The notes beneath the pieces are model-generated. The model saw only the letters and a list, made by a program, of their open reading frames with translations, was not told where the DNA came from and made no database searches. A program made the translations under genes and the position numbers. This document shows, piece after piece, positions 37,633 to 48,591 of a DNA stretch of 64,000 nt. Each line of letters opens with the position of its first letter. Position 1 is the stretch's first letter. Origin of the DNA: Ignavibacteriota bacterium (GTDB lineage Bacteria > Bacteroidota > Ignavibacteria > UBA10030 > SZUA-254); assembly GCA_025358305.1 (NCBI GenBank), contig JANYJZ010000032.1, positions 62,001 through 126,000 on the forward strand. Direction: 5' to 3'.

Positions 37633-40600
37633 ATGAACTCTTTCCTGACGACTTCTTTTTTGCGCGCCGCGCGCCGCGCCGTGCTCCTCTCCCTCCTCGG
37701 GGCGCTCATCGCCGCCCCGCAGCTTCACGCGCAACTCTCCGGATCGTTCACGATCGGCTCCGGCGGATCCTACGCGAGCTTTACCGCAGCGGTCACGGCC
37801 CTGTCGACCTCGGGCGTCTCCGGTCCGGTAACGTTCAACGTCATCAACGGATCCTATAACGAGCAAATCTCCATCCCCCAGATAACCGGCGCGAGCGCCT
37901 CGAACACGATCACGTTCCAGTCCCAATCCGGCATCGCGGCGAATGTGACCCTCTTCTTCACGCCGACGAGCACGAACAACTACGTCGTGCGACTCGCGGG
38001 CGCGGATTACGTCACGTTCAAGAACATGACGCTCCTTTCCCAAACGGGGCCGAGCTACGGCGTCGTCATAAGCCTTGACACGGACGCAGGCCACAACAGC
38101 ATCGTGTCGAACGTCATCACCGGCATCGCCACCGCCTCCTCGGGCAGCACCCTGGCCGACATCTTTGTCGGGACCCAAACGGTGAACAACCTCACCGTCA
38201 CCGGCAATACGTTCACCAACGGCGCCTACGCGATCTACTTCGTGGGCAACAGCACCCCGCATTCAGCCGCCCCGGTCATTTCGAATAACACCATGACGGA
38301 CCAAGGCTACGGCGGCGCCTTCTTCCAGTACGCCGACGACATCACATTCCAGAACAACACCGTCACCGGGAGCCCGTCGCGCGGCATCGAGCTCCAGTAT
38401 TGCAACGGCGGCCTCCAGATCGTGAAGAACAAGTTCACCAACATCGGGTCCGGCATGGGCATCTACCTCTTCCAGGTCGCGGGCGGTACGGGATTTCCCA
38501 CAGGCCCCGCGCTCGTCGCCAATAATTTCGTGGAGATCGGGAGCGGCTCCTCCGGCATCGATATCTACCAGAGCAGCAACACGAACATCTACTACAATTC
38601 CATCAACGTCGTCGGCGGCAGCTCCCAGGGATACTACGGCTACAACAACGGCGCCACGGTGAACGTCGAGAACAACAACTTCGTCAACACCGGCGGCGGC
38701 TATGCCGTCAACTTCATCAGCTCCGACGGCGCCTCGACGATGAACTACAACAACCTCTTCACCGTTGGCAATTTCGTCGGCCGCTACGGCAGTACCGAGC
38801 TCGTCGACCTCGCCGCGTGGCAGTCCGCGTCGTCGAAGGACGCGAATTCCGTCGCCAACTACCCCTCGTTCACGAGCGCGACGAACCTTCATACGGGGAG
38901 CCCGTGGCTCAACGCGAAGGGGACGCCCGTCGCCGAGGTCACCGACGACATCGACGGGAACGCGCGCAACGGTTCGACGCCCGACATCGGCGCCGATGAG
39001 TTCACCCCCGTTGCTGGCGCGCCCCTTTCCGGCGCCTACACCCTCGGAGCGACCGGGACCTACCTGACGTTCACCGCCGCGGTGAACGACCTCCTCCTGC
39101 GCGGCGTCTCCGGTCCGGTGACGTTCAACGTCCAGACCGCGCAGTACAACGAGCACATCGTCATCTACAACATCCCCGGTGCCAGCGCCTCGAACACCGT
39201 CACGTTCCAGGCGGCCACCGGCAACGCCGCGAACGTCACACTCTACTACTTCTCGGCCGATGCGCCGAACAACTACGTCGTGTACCTCCAGAACGCCGAC
39301 TTCATTCGGTTCCATAAGATGACGCTCCGGTCGAACAACACCGTCAGCGCGTCGTATGGCATCGTGTTCTACCTCTACGGTAACGTCGACAACCTCACCC
39401 TCGACACGTGCACCGTGAGCGGCACGCCGACAGCGAGCAGCTCCGCAAACTACTCGATCGTCTACGGTTCGAGCGCCGTCACCCGAAACTTCACGGCGAA
39501 CGGCACGACCTTCAACGACGGCGGATACGCCATCCAGCTCGTGGGGTACAATACCTCCATCACGAGCACGAACTGCCATATCACGAACTGCACCTTCAAC
39601 AACCAGGACTATGCCGGCATCTATCTCCAGTACCAGACCGACGTGGTCGCGACCGGCAATACGATCACGAACCCGGTGAGTCGCGGGATCGAGCTCCAGT
39701 ACTGCTACGGCAGCACCCAAGTGCTCTACAACAAGATCACCGCTGTGAACGGCGGCAACGGCATCTACCTCTACCAGTGCACCGGCGGAACGGGGTTTCC
39801 CACCGGCCCCGGTTTTGTCGCGAACAACTTCATTCAGGCGGTCGGCAGCACCAACGGTATCGACATCTACCAGTCGAATTACGAGAACGTGTACAATAAT
39901 TCGGTGAACATCACCGGCGGATCGTCCACGGCCTACTACGGCTACAACAACGGCGCCACCGTGAACGTCGTGAACAACAACTTCGCCAACACCGGCGGCG
40001 GGTATGCCGTCAACTTCGCGAGCTCCGACGGCGGTACGATGAACTATAACAACCTCTATACGATCGGCAACTTCGTCGCTCGCTACGGCAGCACCGAGAT
40101 CGTTGACCTTCCCGCCTGGCAATCCGCCTCAGGGCAGGACGCGAACTCCGTCGCGTACTACCCGTCGTTCACGAGCGCGACGAACCTCCATACGGGGAGC
40201 CCGTGGCTCAACGCGAAGGGGACACCCCTGGTCGACATCACCGACGATATCGACGGGAACCCGCGCGACGGGTCGACCCCGGACATCGGCGCCGATGAGT
40301 TCACCCCCGTTTCGGGCGCGCCCCTCTCCGGCGCCTACACCCTTGGGGCGAGCGGCGTGTACACGACGTTCACCGCGGCGGTGAACGACCTCCTCCTGCG
40401 CGGCGTCTCCGGTCCGGTGACGTTCAACGTCCAGACCGCGCAGTACAACGAACACCTCGTCATCTACAACATCCCCGGCGCGAGCGCCTCGAACACGGTC
40501 ACGTTCCAGGCGGCCACCGGCAACGCCGCGAACGTCACGCTCTACTACTTCTCGGTCGATGCGCCGAACAACTACGTCGTGTACCTCCTGAACGCCGACT

Positions 40601-43600
40601 TCATTCGATTCCACAAGATGACGCTTCGGTCGAACAACAACGTGAGCGCGTCGTACGGCATCGTGTTCTATCTTTCGGGCAATATCAATAATCTCACCGT
40701 CGACAGCTGCACGGTGAGCGGGACGCCGACGGCGAGCAGCTCCGCGAACTATTCGATGATCTATGGCTCAGGTTCCGTCACGCGGAACTTCACCGCGAAC
40801 GGCACGACCTTCAACGACGGCGGATACGCCATCCAGCTCGTGGGGTACAACACCGCGATCACCAGCACGAACAGCCAGGTCACGAACTGCACCTTCAACA
40901 ACCAGGATTATGCCGGCATTTATCTCCAGTACCAGACCGACGTCGTCGCATCACACAACACCATCACCAACCCCGTGAGCCGCGGGATCGAGCTCGAGTA
41001 CTGCTACGGCAGCACCCAGGTGCTCTACAACAAGATCACTTCGGTGAACGGCGGCAACGGCATCTACCTCTACCAGTGCACTGGCGGAACGGGCTTCCCC
41101 ACCGGCCCCGGACTTGTCGCGAACAACTTCGTCGAGGGGACCACCAGCACCAACGGCATCGACATCTATCAGTCGAACTACGAGAACGTGTTCAATAATT
41201 CGGTGAACATCAACGGCCCATCGTCTGCGGCCTACTACGGCTACAACAATGCGACGGGGGTGACCGTCGAGAATAACAACTTCGCGAACACCGGCGGCGG
41301 GTATGCCGTCAACTTCGCAAGCTCCGATGGTGCCACCGCGATGGATAACAACAACCTCTATACGGTCGGCAACTTCGTCGCTCGCTACGGCAGCACTGAG
41401 CTCGTCGATCTTCCCGCCTGGCAGGCCGCAACGGGGAAAGACCTTGCCTCGGTCTCCTACAACCCGGCCTTCGTCAGCACGACGAACCTCCACACCGCGA
41501 GCAATTGGCTCAACGCCAAGGGGATACCCCTGGTCGACGTGACCGACGACATCGACGGGAACCCGCGCGACGGGTCTACCCCGGACATCGGTGCCGACGA
41601 GTACACGCCCGACCCGCTCATGACGCCGATGGCGGGCACCTACACGATCGGCGCTGCCGCGGCGAACTACGCGACCTTCCATGCAGCGAACAACGCGTTG
41701 CTCCTGCGCGGTGTCTCCGGCGCGGTGACGTTCAACGTCCAGCCGGCGACCTACCAGGAGAGCATCGTCTTCTACCCGGTCCCGAACGCCAGCGACGTCA
41801 ATACGATCACGTTCCAGTCCCAGAATGGCATTGCTGCGGGGACGACCCTCTATTCGGTCACGACGATCGACAGCAATTACGTCATGTTCCTCACCGGCGC
41901 GGACCACATCCACTTCAGCAAGATGTCGTTCCGATCAAACAACAACGTCGGCGCAACCTATGGCCTCGTCGCCTATCTCTGGGGCAATGTCGACGATTTT
42001 TCGATCCAGGACTGCATCATCAATGGGACGTCTGTTGCGAGCTCCTCGGCGAACTACTCGCTCGTCTACGCCAGCGCTTCATTGACGCGGAACATGAAGC
42101 TTATCCACAACATCTTCAATGACGGCGGATATGCGGTGTATTCAGCAGGCTACAACACCAGCATCCTCTCGACCGGCACGCAGATCCTGAATAATACGTT
42201 CAACAACCCCGACTACGCGGGCGTGTACCTCCAGTACCATGACGCACCGAGGGTAAATAATAACACCGTCGTCAACGCGGACGGCAGGGGGATCGAGCTG
42301 GATTACTGCATGAACGCGCTCGAGATGAAGAAGAACCGGATCGTGACAGACGGTTCTTCCGCGGTCGGCCTCTACCTCTACTTCTGCACGGGCGGAAGCC
42401 TTTCGCCGGGCATCACATCGAACAACTTCGTCTCCTGCCTCCAGACAAGCTCCACGGGCATCTACCTCTACGGGTCGAACTATCAGGACATCGTCAACAA
42501 CAGCGTCAACATGACGGCGGCGAGTTCGAACGGATTCTATACGTACCAGGGAAGCTCCAATTCCAACACGCTGGTCAACAACATCTTCGCCAACCCGGGA
42601 GGCGGATACTCCGTCAACGTCCAGTCCCCCGAAGGTCTCGGCGTCTCGAACTACAATGACCACTACTCCTCGGGGACGACGCTCGCGTACTGGGCGGGGG
42701 CGCGGACCGCGCTGTCCGACCTCCAGAGCGCCAGCGGCAAGGAAGCGAACTCGAAGGCGGCCTTCCCCGCCTACTACTCCGCGACGAACCTCCACTCGAT
42801 CTCCCCGCAGCTCGACAGCGCCGGCACGCCGCTCGGCGAGGTGACGGACGACATCGACGGCGACGTGCGCGACGGGATCAAGCCCGACATCGGCGCCGAT
42901 GAGTACTCCGTCATCGTCACACTTGGCGCGTCGATCCCGGGAGGATGGAACATGATCTCGCTCCCCTTGGCAGTGACCGACAGCCGCAAGACCGTCCTGT
43001 TCCCGACGTCGATCTCGAACGCCTTCGCATACGCTCCCCCTGCCGGGTACGTTGTGAAGGACTCCGTCGCCACGATGCTCGGGTACTGGCTGAAGTTCCC
43101 GTCGACCCAGACGGTGAACGTCACCGGGGCGCCCGACCTCAAGGACAGCGTGTCGGCCAGAGCCGGATGGAACCTCATCGGCTCGATCGCCGTCCCGATG
43201 CCGAAGACGGCCATCATTCAGAACCCCGTGGGGAACGTCATTTCGAACTACTTTGAATACGTGCCCGGCGTGGGCTACATCGTCGCCGACACGCTCAAGC
43301 CGGGACGCGCCTTCTGGGTGAAGACGACCGCCGTGGGGACACTCATGCTCGACGTCACCGCCATATTGCCGAAGCCCTTGGTCGCGGAAGCGGAGGACAT
43401 CCTGGCGAGCGTCCGGGGTCTCAATGAACTCCGGTTCCGCGGCGTGGACGCCGAAGCCGGCGCTCCGGGCGCGAGCCTCTATTTCGGGATGAAGACGGGC
43501 GGTCAGTCCGATCTCGACCGTTACAGCCTGCCGCCGGCCCCGCCGACGGAGGCCGCCGACGTCCGGTTCTCTTCAGGACGCTTCGTCGAACTCCTCTCCG

Positions 43601-44091
43601 GGACGGAGTCGGGAGAGATCCCGATCTCGGTCCAGGGCGCCGGTACGAGCTTCGTGATGTCGTGGACGATGAAGGAAGCGCAGAGTCGCGCCTACATCCT
43701 CGTGGAACGGACCGGCGCAGTGGTCTCGCGCGAAGTGCGGCTCCGGGGCACCGGGACGACGACGATCACAAGCGGCAAGCGTTACGCGATCCGCATCCAG
43801 GAGCTCCCGACGGCGTTCGCGCTCCTTCAGAACTACCCGAACCCGTTCAATCCCACGACGAGCGTTCGGTTCGACCTGCCGGAAGCGTCGGTGGTCACGC
43901 TCACGGTCTACACGATGCTCGGACAGGAGATGACTGTCCCGCTCCAGAGCGTCCAGCTCGACCGCGGAACGCATGAGGTCAGCATCGACGCCCGCACCTG
44001 GTCGAGCGGCACCTACATGTACCGGATCCAGGCTCTCGACTCTCACGGCCGCGCGATGAACGCGACGCGCAAGATGGTGCTTTTGAAGTAG
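37633..44091 (+). CDS. Giant secreted right-handed beta-helix repeat protein with T9SS C-terminal domain
   Basis: Four ~430-aa repeat units, each ending in DDIDGxxRxGxxPDIGADE; N/G-rich NosD-like strands; GWNMIS/GWNLIGS module; [24 protein letters not shown] tail. Confidence 0.92.
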   Translation: MNSFLTTSFLRAARRAVLLSLLGALIAAPQLHAQLSGSFTIGSGGSYASFTAAVTALSTSGVSGPVTFNVINGSYNEQISIPQITGASASNTITFQSQSGIAANVTLFFTPTSTNNYVVRLAGADYVTFKNMTLLSQTGPSYGVVISLDTDAGHNSIVSNVITGIATASSGSTLADIFVGTQTVNNLTVTGNTFTNGAYAIYFVGNSTPHSAAPVISNNTMTDQGYGGAFFQYADDITFQNNTVTGSPSRGIELQYCNGGLQIVKNKFTNIGSGMGIYLFQVAGGTGFPTGPALVANNFVEIGSGSSGIDIYQSSNTNIYYNSINVVGGSSQGYYGYNNGATVNVENNNFVNTGGGYAVNFISSDGASTMNYNNLFTVGNFVGRYGSTELVDLAAWQSASSKDANSVANYPSFTSATNLHTGSPWLNAKGTPVAEVTDDIDGNARNGSTPDIGADEFTPVAGAPLSGAYTLGATGTYLTFTAAVNDLLLRGVSGPVTFNVQTAQYNEHIVIYNIPGASASNTVTFQAATGNAANVTLYYFSADAPNNYVVYLQNADFIRFHKMTLRSNNTVSASYGIVFYLYGNVDNLTLDTCTVSGTPTASSSANYSIVYGSSAVTRNFTANGTTFNDGGYAIQLVGYNTSITSTNCHITNCTFNNQDYAGIYLQYQTDVVATGNTITNPVSRGIELQYCYGSTQVLYNKITAVNGGNGIYLYQCTGGTGFPTGPGFVANNFIQAVGSTNGIDIYQSNYENVYNNSVNITGGSSTAYYGYNNGATVNVVNNNFANTGGGYAVNFASSDGGTMNYNNLYTIGNFVARYGSTEIVDLPAWQSASGQDANSVAYYPSFTSATNLHTGSPWLNAKGTPLVDITDDIDGNPRDGSTPDIGADEFTPVSGAPLSGAYTLGASGVYTTFTAAVNDLLLRGVSGPVTFNVQTAQYNEHLVIYNIPGASASNTVTFQAATGNAANVTLYYFSVDAPNNYVVYLLNADFIRFHKMTLRSNNNVSASYGIVFYLSGNINNLTVDSCTVSGTPTASSSANYSMIYGSGSVTRNFTANGTTFNDGGYAIQLVGYNTAITSTNSQVTNCTFNNQDYAGIYLQYQTDVVASHNTITNPVSRGIELEYCYGSTQVLYNKITSVNGGNGIYLYQCTGGTGFPTGPGLVANNFVEGTTSTNGIDIYQSNYENVFNNSVNINGPSSAAYYGYNNATGVTVENNNFANTGGGYAVNFASSDGATAMDNNNLYTVGNFVARYGSTELVDLPAWQAATGKDLASVSYNPAFVSTTNLHTASNWLNAKGIPLVDVTDDIDGNPRDGSTPDIGADEYTPDPLMTPMAGTYTIGAAAANYATFHAANNALLLRGVSGAVTFNVQPATYQESIVFYPVPNASDVNTITFQSQNGIAAGTTLYSVTTIDSNYVMFLTGADHIHFSKMSFRSNNNVGATYGLVAYLWGNVDDFSIQDCIINGTSVASSSANYSLVYASASLTRNMKLIHNIFNDGGYAVYSAGYNTSILSTGTQILNNTFNNPDYAGVYLQYHDAPRVNNNTVVNADGRGIELDYCMNALEMKKNRIVTDGSSAVGLYLYFCTGGSLSPGITSNNFVSCLQTSSTGIYLYGSNYQDIVNNSVNMTAASSNGFYTYQGSSNSNTLVNNIFANPGGGYSVNVQSPEGLGVSNYNDHYSSGTTLAYWAGARTALSDLQSASGKEANSKAAFPAYYSATNLHSISPQLDSAGTPLGEVTDDIDGDVRDGIKPDIGADEYSVIVTLGASIPGGWNMISLPLAVTDSRKTVLFPTSISNAFAYAPPAGYVVKDSVATMLGYWLKFPSTQTVNVTGAPDLKDSVSARAGWNLIGSIAVPMPKTAIIQNPVGNVISNYFEYVPGVGYIVADTLKPGRAFWVKTTAVGTLMLDVTAILPKPLVAEAEDILASVRGLNELRFRGVDAEAGAPGASLYFGMKTGGQSDLDRYSLPPAPPTEAADVRFSSGRFVELLSGTESGEIPISVQGAGTSFVMSWTMKEAQSRAYILVERTGAVVSREVRLRGTGTTTITSGKRYAIRIQELPTAFALLQNYPNPFNPTTSVRFDLPEASVVTLTVYTMLGQEMTVPLQSVQLDRGTHEVSIDARTWSSGTYMYRIQALDSHGRAMNATRKMVLLK
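39022..41619 (+). repeat. Two adjacent near-identical 1299-bp in-frame units (R2, R3) inside the beta-helix gene
   Basis: LSGAYTLGA...GADEFTPVSGAP unit starts at 39022 and again at 40321, offset exactly 1299 bp (433 codons); diverged units flank on both sides (about 37735 and 41629). Confidence 0.85.
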
Positions 44092-44180
44092 AGCTCCTCA
44101 TACTCGCCGCGCGCCCTCTCGTTCGCTCATTTAGGAACACGGCGTCGGCGCAAGAAGACAGATCACTTCGTGTTAGGAGA

Positions 44181-44215
44181 AAGCGCAGGGCACTCACCGC
44201 CCTGCGCTTTTTTTT
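44181..44215 (+). terminator. Intrinsic terminator
   Basis: aagcgcagggc-actcacc-gccctgcgctttttttt. Confidence 0.85.
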
Positions 44216-44412
44216 GATCCCACACGGTCCGTCCGGCGATGTACCACGAGAGGGACATTGGCGTGATCGATCGTCGCATCGCTCCCGCACTTGAGCAGAT
44301 TTCGCCCCCCTCCCCCTTCCCCGGTGCCGCGCGAGTGAAGAGGAGGCTCGGCATGACAATTTCCGCACAGAGGGAATGCACGACTGGGTGGGGGCGTAGA
44401 AGTACGTACGTA

Positions 44413-44441
44413 TTGACAATCGGCCGAATCCTCGCTACCTT
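44413..44441 (+). promoter_or_regulatory. Candidate promoter of 884-aa T9SS protein
   Basis: TTGACA-N17-TACCTT. Confidence 0.5.
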
Positions 44442-44500
44442 TGTGATATCCCCCCCCCCAGCACATCGAGTTCCTTTCTAGCAACAGTGAGGATTGATCT

Positions 44501-47155
44501 ATGAACAGAACGATCATTCTTATCGGGCTCCTCTTCCTCGGACTTCCGGCCACGATGCTCTCTCAGTCCTTCGTGATCCCGGTTCGGATCTCGGACAGCC
44601 ACGCCCATTTCGATACGCTACGCTTTGGGCTCGATCCGAGCGCTTCGGCCTGTATGGACATCGATCTCGGCGAGCATTCGCTGCCGCCGAAGCCCCCGAG
44701 CGGGATCTTCGACGTGCGATTCACCGATCCGAGTGAGACGCCGGAACCCGCATGCTTCGATCTGGGGATGAAGCTCGATCTCCGGAAGTTCATCGACAGC
44801 ACCCAGTCCGATGTGTACGTCATCGAGATCCAGCCCTCATCCGGAGGATACCCCATTACACTCTCATGGCCGGACCTGACGCCATACTATACCGACGCGA
44901 TCCGGCTCAAGGATGATATCGGAGGGGTCTTCTACGATATCGACATGAAGGCGCAGCCGTCGGTGACCATTGCGCAGACGTTCATCACGCGACTTCGGAT
45001 CGTCACGGGCACGCCCGACACGACGCCCCTTCCTCCTCCTCCTGCGCATGTGTTGCTCGCGAATCCTCTTGTCGGCCAGACGACGGTTGAACTCCACGCG
45101 TGGGTCAACCCGAAGGGAGCCGCGACGACGGCCTGGTTCGAGTGGGGCACGTCGATACGTTACGGTCAATCAACGCCCGGCGATCTTGTCGGCAGCGGCA
45201 CGTCGGACGTCACGGTCGCCCGCACTCTTTCCGGTCTTTCGCCTCAGACCGCGTATCACGTCAGAGCGGCCGCCCAGAACGTGAACGGCACCTCGTATTC
45301 CGAAGATGTTCTCCTGACGACGTTCGTCGGCGGCACGATCGGTGAGTCGTTCTTCGATCTGACGGTCTCGGACACCGGCGGGAACGCTCAGATGCTCTGG
45401 CTCGGCGCCTACGCCGGCGCGACCTACTGCATCGACCCGAGCCTGGGAGAGAGCGAACTTGCCCCGAAGCCTCCCATCGGCTTTTTTGACGTGCGTATGA
45501 CAGACACCCGCGAAGGCTCGGACGCGTGTCTCGGCCAGGGAGTGAAGATCGACCTCCGCTCATACGTCGGCTCGAGCCAGGCCGACACCTTTCGGATCGA
45601 GGTCCAGCCCGCATCGACTGGATCTCCGATCACCCTCTCCTGGCCGGGGCTCAGTGCATGGTTTGCGGGACCGATCGTGCTGAGGGATGACATCACCGGT
45701 TCGCTCGTCCATGTCGATATGAAGGCGGAGTCCTCCTTTACGGCGATGTCGAGCATTGTGCATAGATTTCTCATCGTCAGCGGAACGCCCGGACCGGCGT
45801 CATTCCCGCCCGAGATTATCTCGTCGCACGTCAGCGTCGACGACCAGTCCAGCGCGCGGCTCGACGCAACGGTGGTCCCGAAGGGTTCCGGGACGGCCGC
45901 ATGGTTTGAATGGGGACAAACGACGAACTATGATCATTCGTCGACCCCGCAGCCGATCGGATCGGGCCCCGGAGCGGTCGGTGTCGAAGTGTTCCTTTCG
46001 GACCTCGCTCCCGGCATGATCTACCACGTACGGGCCGCCGCGCAGAATGTGAACGGCACATCCTACGGCAAGGACATGCCGCTCATCCTCCTGGCGGGCG
46101 GGACGGGAACGATCGCGATACCCTTGAGCGTCAGGGACCACGCGGGGTTCCACCGGACGCTCTACTTCGGCGTCCATCCGAATGCATCCGACTGCATCGA
46201 CGACTCCTTGGGCGAGGTGGAGCTCCCACCGAAGCCTCCGACGGGTGTGTTCGACGCTCGCTTCACCGATCTGCGCGATCCCGGCGGACCGTGCAAGGGC
46301 CAGGGCCTGTGGTTCGACCTCCGGCACTACGATACGCCCGCCCAGATCGACACCTACCAACTGGAATTTCAGCCTGCAACGGGAGGCCGGCCGTTCTCGT
46401 TCTCGTGGCCTCATCTCGACGCCTACTACAGCGACAGCGTCGTCCTGCGCGATGACTACGGGTTCGTCAATCTCGACATGAAGGCGGAGACGACCTATAC
46501 CCTCACGCAGACGTTCCTCTCGCGGCTCTACATCGTCGTGAAAGGCCCGATCTTCGCCCCCCGGGCGCCGGGTATCGTTATGAGCTCGACGGGACTCATC
46601 ACAGAGGCCGGTGCGGATCTCTGGGGATACATCACCCCCAACGGTTACGCGACATCGTGCTGGCTCGAATGGGGCCAGACGGCGTCGTACGGACATGCGA
46701 CCCCGGCAGAACCCATCGGAAGTTCCCTGCTCCCCACGTTCATATCGGACCTCTCGATCCTCGGTTTGACGCCGGGGAACGTCTACCATTACCGACTCAA
46801 GGCCCAAAACGCGATCGGCATGACGGCGGGAAAAGACAGCACCTTCACGACCCTTGGCCTCAGTTCCGCGCCGGCCAACGAGAGCGTGCCGCATGCGTTC
46901 TCCTTGCGGCAGAACTACCCCAACCCGTTCAATCCAACGACGATCATCGAGTATCAATTGCCGTCGCAACGACGCGTGAGCCTGAAGGTGTACAATGTCT
47001 TTGGTCAGCTTGTCCGCACGCTCGTCGACGGCGATCAAAGCGCGGGGTACAAGAGCGTCGGGTTCAACGCCGGGAACCTCCCGAGCGGAGTCTATTTCTA
47101 CAGGCTCTCGGCAGGCGAATTCACCGACACGAAACGAATGCTCCTCCTCAAATGA
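44501..47155 (+). CDS. Secreted three-unit repeat protein (PPKPP-G-FDxRF domain plus fibronectin-like domain) with T9SS C-terminal domain
   Basis: Three tandem units with LGExxLxPKPPxGxFDxRxTD, xITLSWPxL, [18 protein letters not shown], [39 protein letters not shown]...[23 protein letters not shown] tail. Confidence 0.9.
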   Translation: MNRTIILIGLLFLGLPATMLSQSFVIPVRISDSHAHFDTLRFGLDPSASACMDIDLGEHSLPPKPPSGIFDVRFTDPSETPEPACFDLGMKLDLRKFIDSTQSDVYVIEIQPSSGGYPITLSWPDLTPYYTDAIRLKDDIGGVFYDIDMKAQPSVTIAQTFITRLRIVTGTPDTTPLPPPPAHVLLANPLVGQTTVELHAWVNPKGAATTAWFEWGTSIRYGQSTPGDLVGSGTSDVTVARTLSGLSPQTAYHVRAAAQNVNGTSYSEDVLLTTFVGGTIGESFFDLTVSDTGGNAQMLWLGAYAGATYCIDPSLGESELAPKPPIGFFDVRMTDTREGSDACLGQGVKIDLRSYVGSSQADTFRIEVQPASTGSPITLSWPGLSAWFAGPIVLRDDITGSLVHVDMKAESSFTAMSSIVHRFLIVSGTPGPASFPPEIISSHVSVDDQSSARLDATVVPKGSGTAAWFEWGQTTNYDHSSTPQPIGSGPGAVGVEVFLSDLAPGMIYHVRAAAQNVNGTSYGKDMPLILLAGGTGTIAIPLSVRDHAGFHRTLYFGVHPNASDCIDDSLGEVELPPKPPTGVFDARFTDLRDPGGPCKGQGLWFDLRHYDTPAQIDTYQLEFQPATGGRPFSFSWPHLDAYYSDSVVLRDDYGFVNLDMKAETTYTLTQTFLSRLYIVVKGPIFAPRAPGIVMSSTGLITEAGADLWGYITPNGYATSCWLEWGQTASYGHATPAEPIGSSLLPTFISDLSILGLTPGNVYHYRLKAQNAIGMTAGKDSTFTTLGLSSAPANESVPHAFSLRQNYPNPFNPTTIIEYQLPSQRRVSLKVYNVFGQLVRTLVDGDQSAGYKSVGFNAGNLPSGVYFYRLSAGEFTDTKRMLLLK

Positions 47156-47178
47156 GTGAACCGGGCGAGGGCCATAAG

Positions 47179-47212
47179 AAAAGGCGAAGAGGAAACTCTT
47201 CGCCTTTTTTTT
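47179..47212 (+). terminator. Intrinsic terminator between convergent genes
   Basis: aaggcgaagag-gaaa-ctcttcgcctttttttt. Confidence 0.85.
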
Positions 47213-47232
47213 ATTGTGCTTTCGAGGAAGGA

Positions 47233-48591
47233 CTACATGTTCTTGATGATCTCCGAAGCGAACTCAGAGCACTTCACCTCTTTCGCACCCGCCATGAGCC
47301 GGGCGAAATCGTAGGTGACGGTCTTCGCATCGATCGAGCGCTCCAGGCCACGGATGATGAGGTCCGCCGCCTCGCCCCAGCCCAGGTAGCGCAGCATCAT
47401 CTCGCCGCTCAGAATGACCGATCCCGGGTTCACCTTGTCGAGGTCGGCATACTTCGGCGCCGTCCCGTGGGTCGCTTCGAACACCGCGTGTCCGGTGACG
47501 TAGTTGACGTTCCCGCCCGGCGCGATGCCGATCCCCCCGACCTGCGCCGCCAGGGCGTCGCTGAGGTAGTCGCCGTTGAGGTTCAGGGTCGCGATGACGT
47601 CGAACTCCTCCGGCCTCGTCAGGACCTGCTGGAGCGTGATGTCCGCGATGGCGTCCTTCACCAGGACCTTGCCAGAGGCGAGGGCGGCTTTCTGCTCCGC
47701 GTTCGCCGCATCCTCCCCGCGCTCCTTCTTCGTCCGCTCCCACTGCGACCACGTATAGACCTTCGTGGGGAACTCCCGCTCCGCAAGCGCGTATCCCCAG
47801 TCCCGGAACGCTCCTTCGGTGAATTTCATGATGTTCCCCTTATGGACGATCGTCAGGGACTTGCGCTTCTCTTGGATCGCGAATTGCAAGGCGGCCCGGA
47901 TGAGCCGCTCGGACCCGAGCTGCGAGACTGGCTTGATGCCGATGCCGACGCGCAGGCCGTCCTCGCTCCGGGCGAGCGCCGCCGCCGCGTTCCACGCACG
48001 CGACGCCGCACCAGAGCCGAAGCGGATCTTCTTGAACTCGGCCGGGAACTCCTGTTCGATGAAGGCGAGCACCTTGGCGGCCTCCGCCGAGCCCGCTGAG
48101 AACTCGATGCCGGCGTAGATGTCCTCGGTGTTCTCGCGGAAAATGACCATCTTCACCGCTTCGGGGCGTTTCACCGGAGAGGGGACGCCACCGAAGTACT
48201 GCACGGGCCGCAGACAGACGTAGAGGTCGAGCATCTGCCGCAATGCGACGTTGAGGGAGCGTCTGCCGCCGCCGACCGGTGTCGTCAAGGGTCCTTTGAT
48301 GCCGACGAGGTACTCCTGGAACGCGCGGACGGTCTCGTCGGGAAGCCAGTTACTGAACTGCTTGAACGCTTTTTCGCCGGCGTAGACCTCCATCCAGGCG
48401 ATGGAGCGCGCATTGCCGTACGCCTTGGCGACGGCGGCGTCGAAGACGCGCACGGAGGCGCGCCAGATGTCGGGTCCGGTGCCGTCCCCTTCGATGAACG
48501 GGATGATGGGGTGCGCCGGAACGGTGAGGCGGCCCTGTTGGATCGTGATCCGTTCGCCGCTCGGACGCGGCGATGATATGGGAGAGGTCAT
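47233..48591 (-). CDS. icd: Isocitrate dehydrogenase (NADP-type)
   Basis: [30 protein letters not shown] ... [43 protein letters not shown] ... [27 protein letters not shown]. Confidence 0.95.
   Translation of the reverse strand: MTSPISSPRPSGERITIQQGRLTVPAHPIIPFIEGDGTGPDIWRASVRVFDAAVAKAYGNARSIAWMEVYAGEKAFKQFSNWLPDETVRAFQEYLVGIKGPLTTPVGGGRRSLNVALRQMLDLYVCLRPVQYFGGVPSPVKRPEAVKMVIFRENTEDIYAGIEFSAGSAEAAKVLAFIEQEFPAEFKKIRFGSGAASRAWNAAAALARSEDGLRVGIGIKPVSQLGSERLIRAALQFAIQEKRKSLTIVHKGNIMKFTEGAFRDWGYALAEREFPTKVYTWSQWERTKKERGEDAANAEQKAALASGKVLVKDAIADITLQQVLTRPEEFDVIATLNLNGDYLSDALAAQVGGIGIAPGGNVNYVTGHAVFEATHGTAPKYADLDKVNPGSVILSGEMMLRYLGWGEAADLIIRGLERSIDAKTVTYDFARLMAGAKEVKCSEFASEIIKNM

Noticed and set aside
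39022-41619. Repeat array considered as CRISPR or transposon
   Set aside because: Units are 1299 bp, in frame and protein coding, without spacers, inverted ends or transposase.
38263-41913. 619-aa, 161-aa and 320-aa minus-strand ORFs
   Set aside because: Antisense to the beta-helix repeats; apparent repeats in them are only reflections of the forward repeats.
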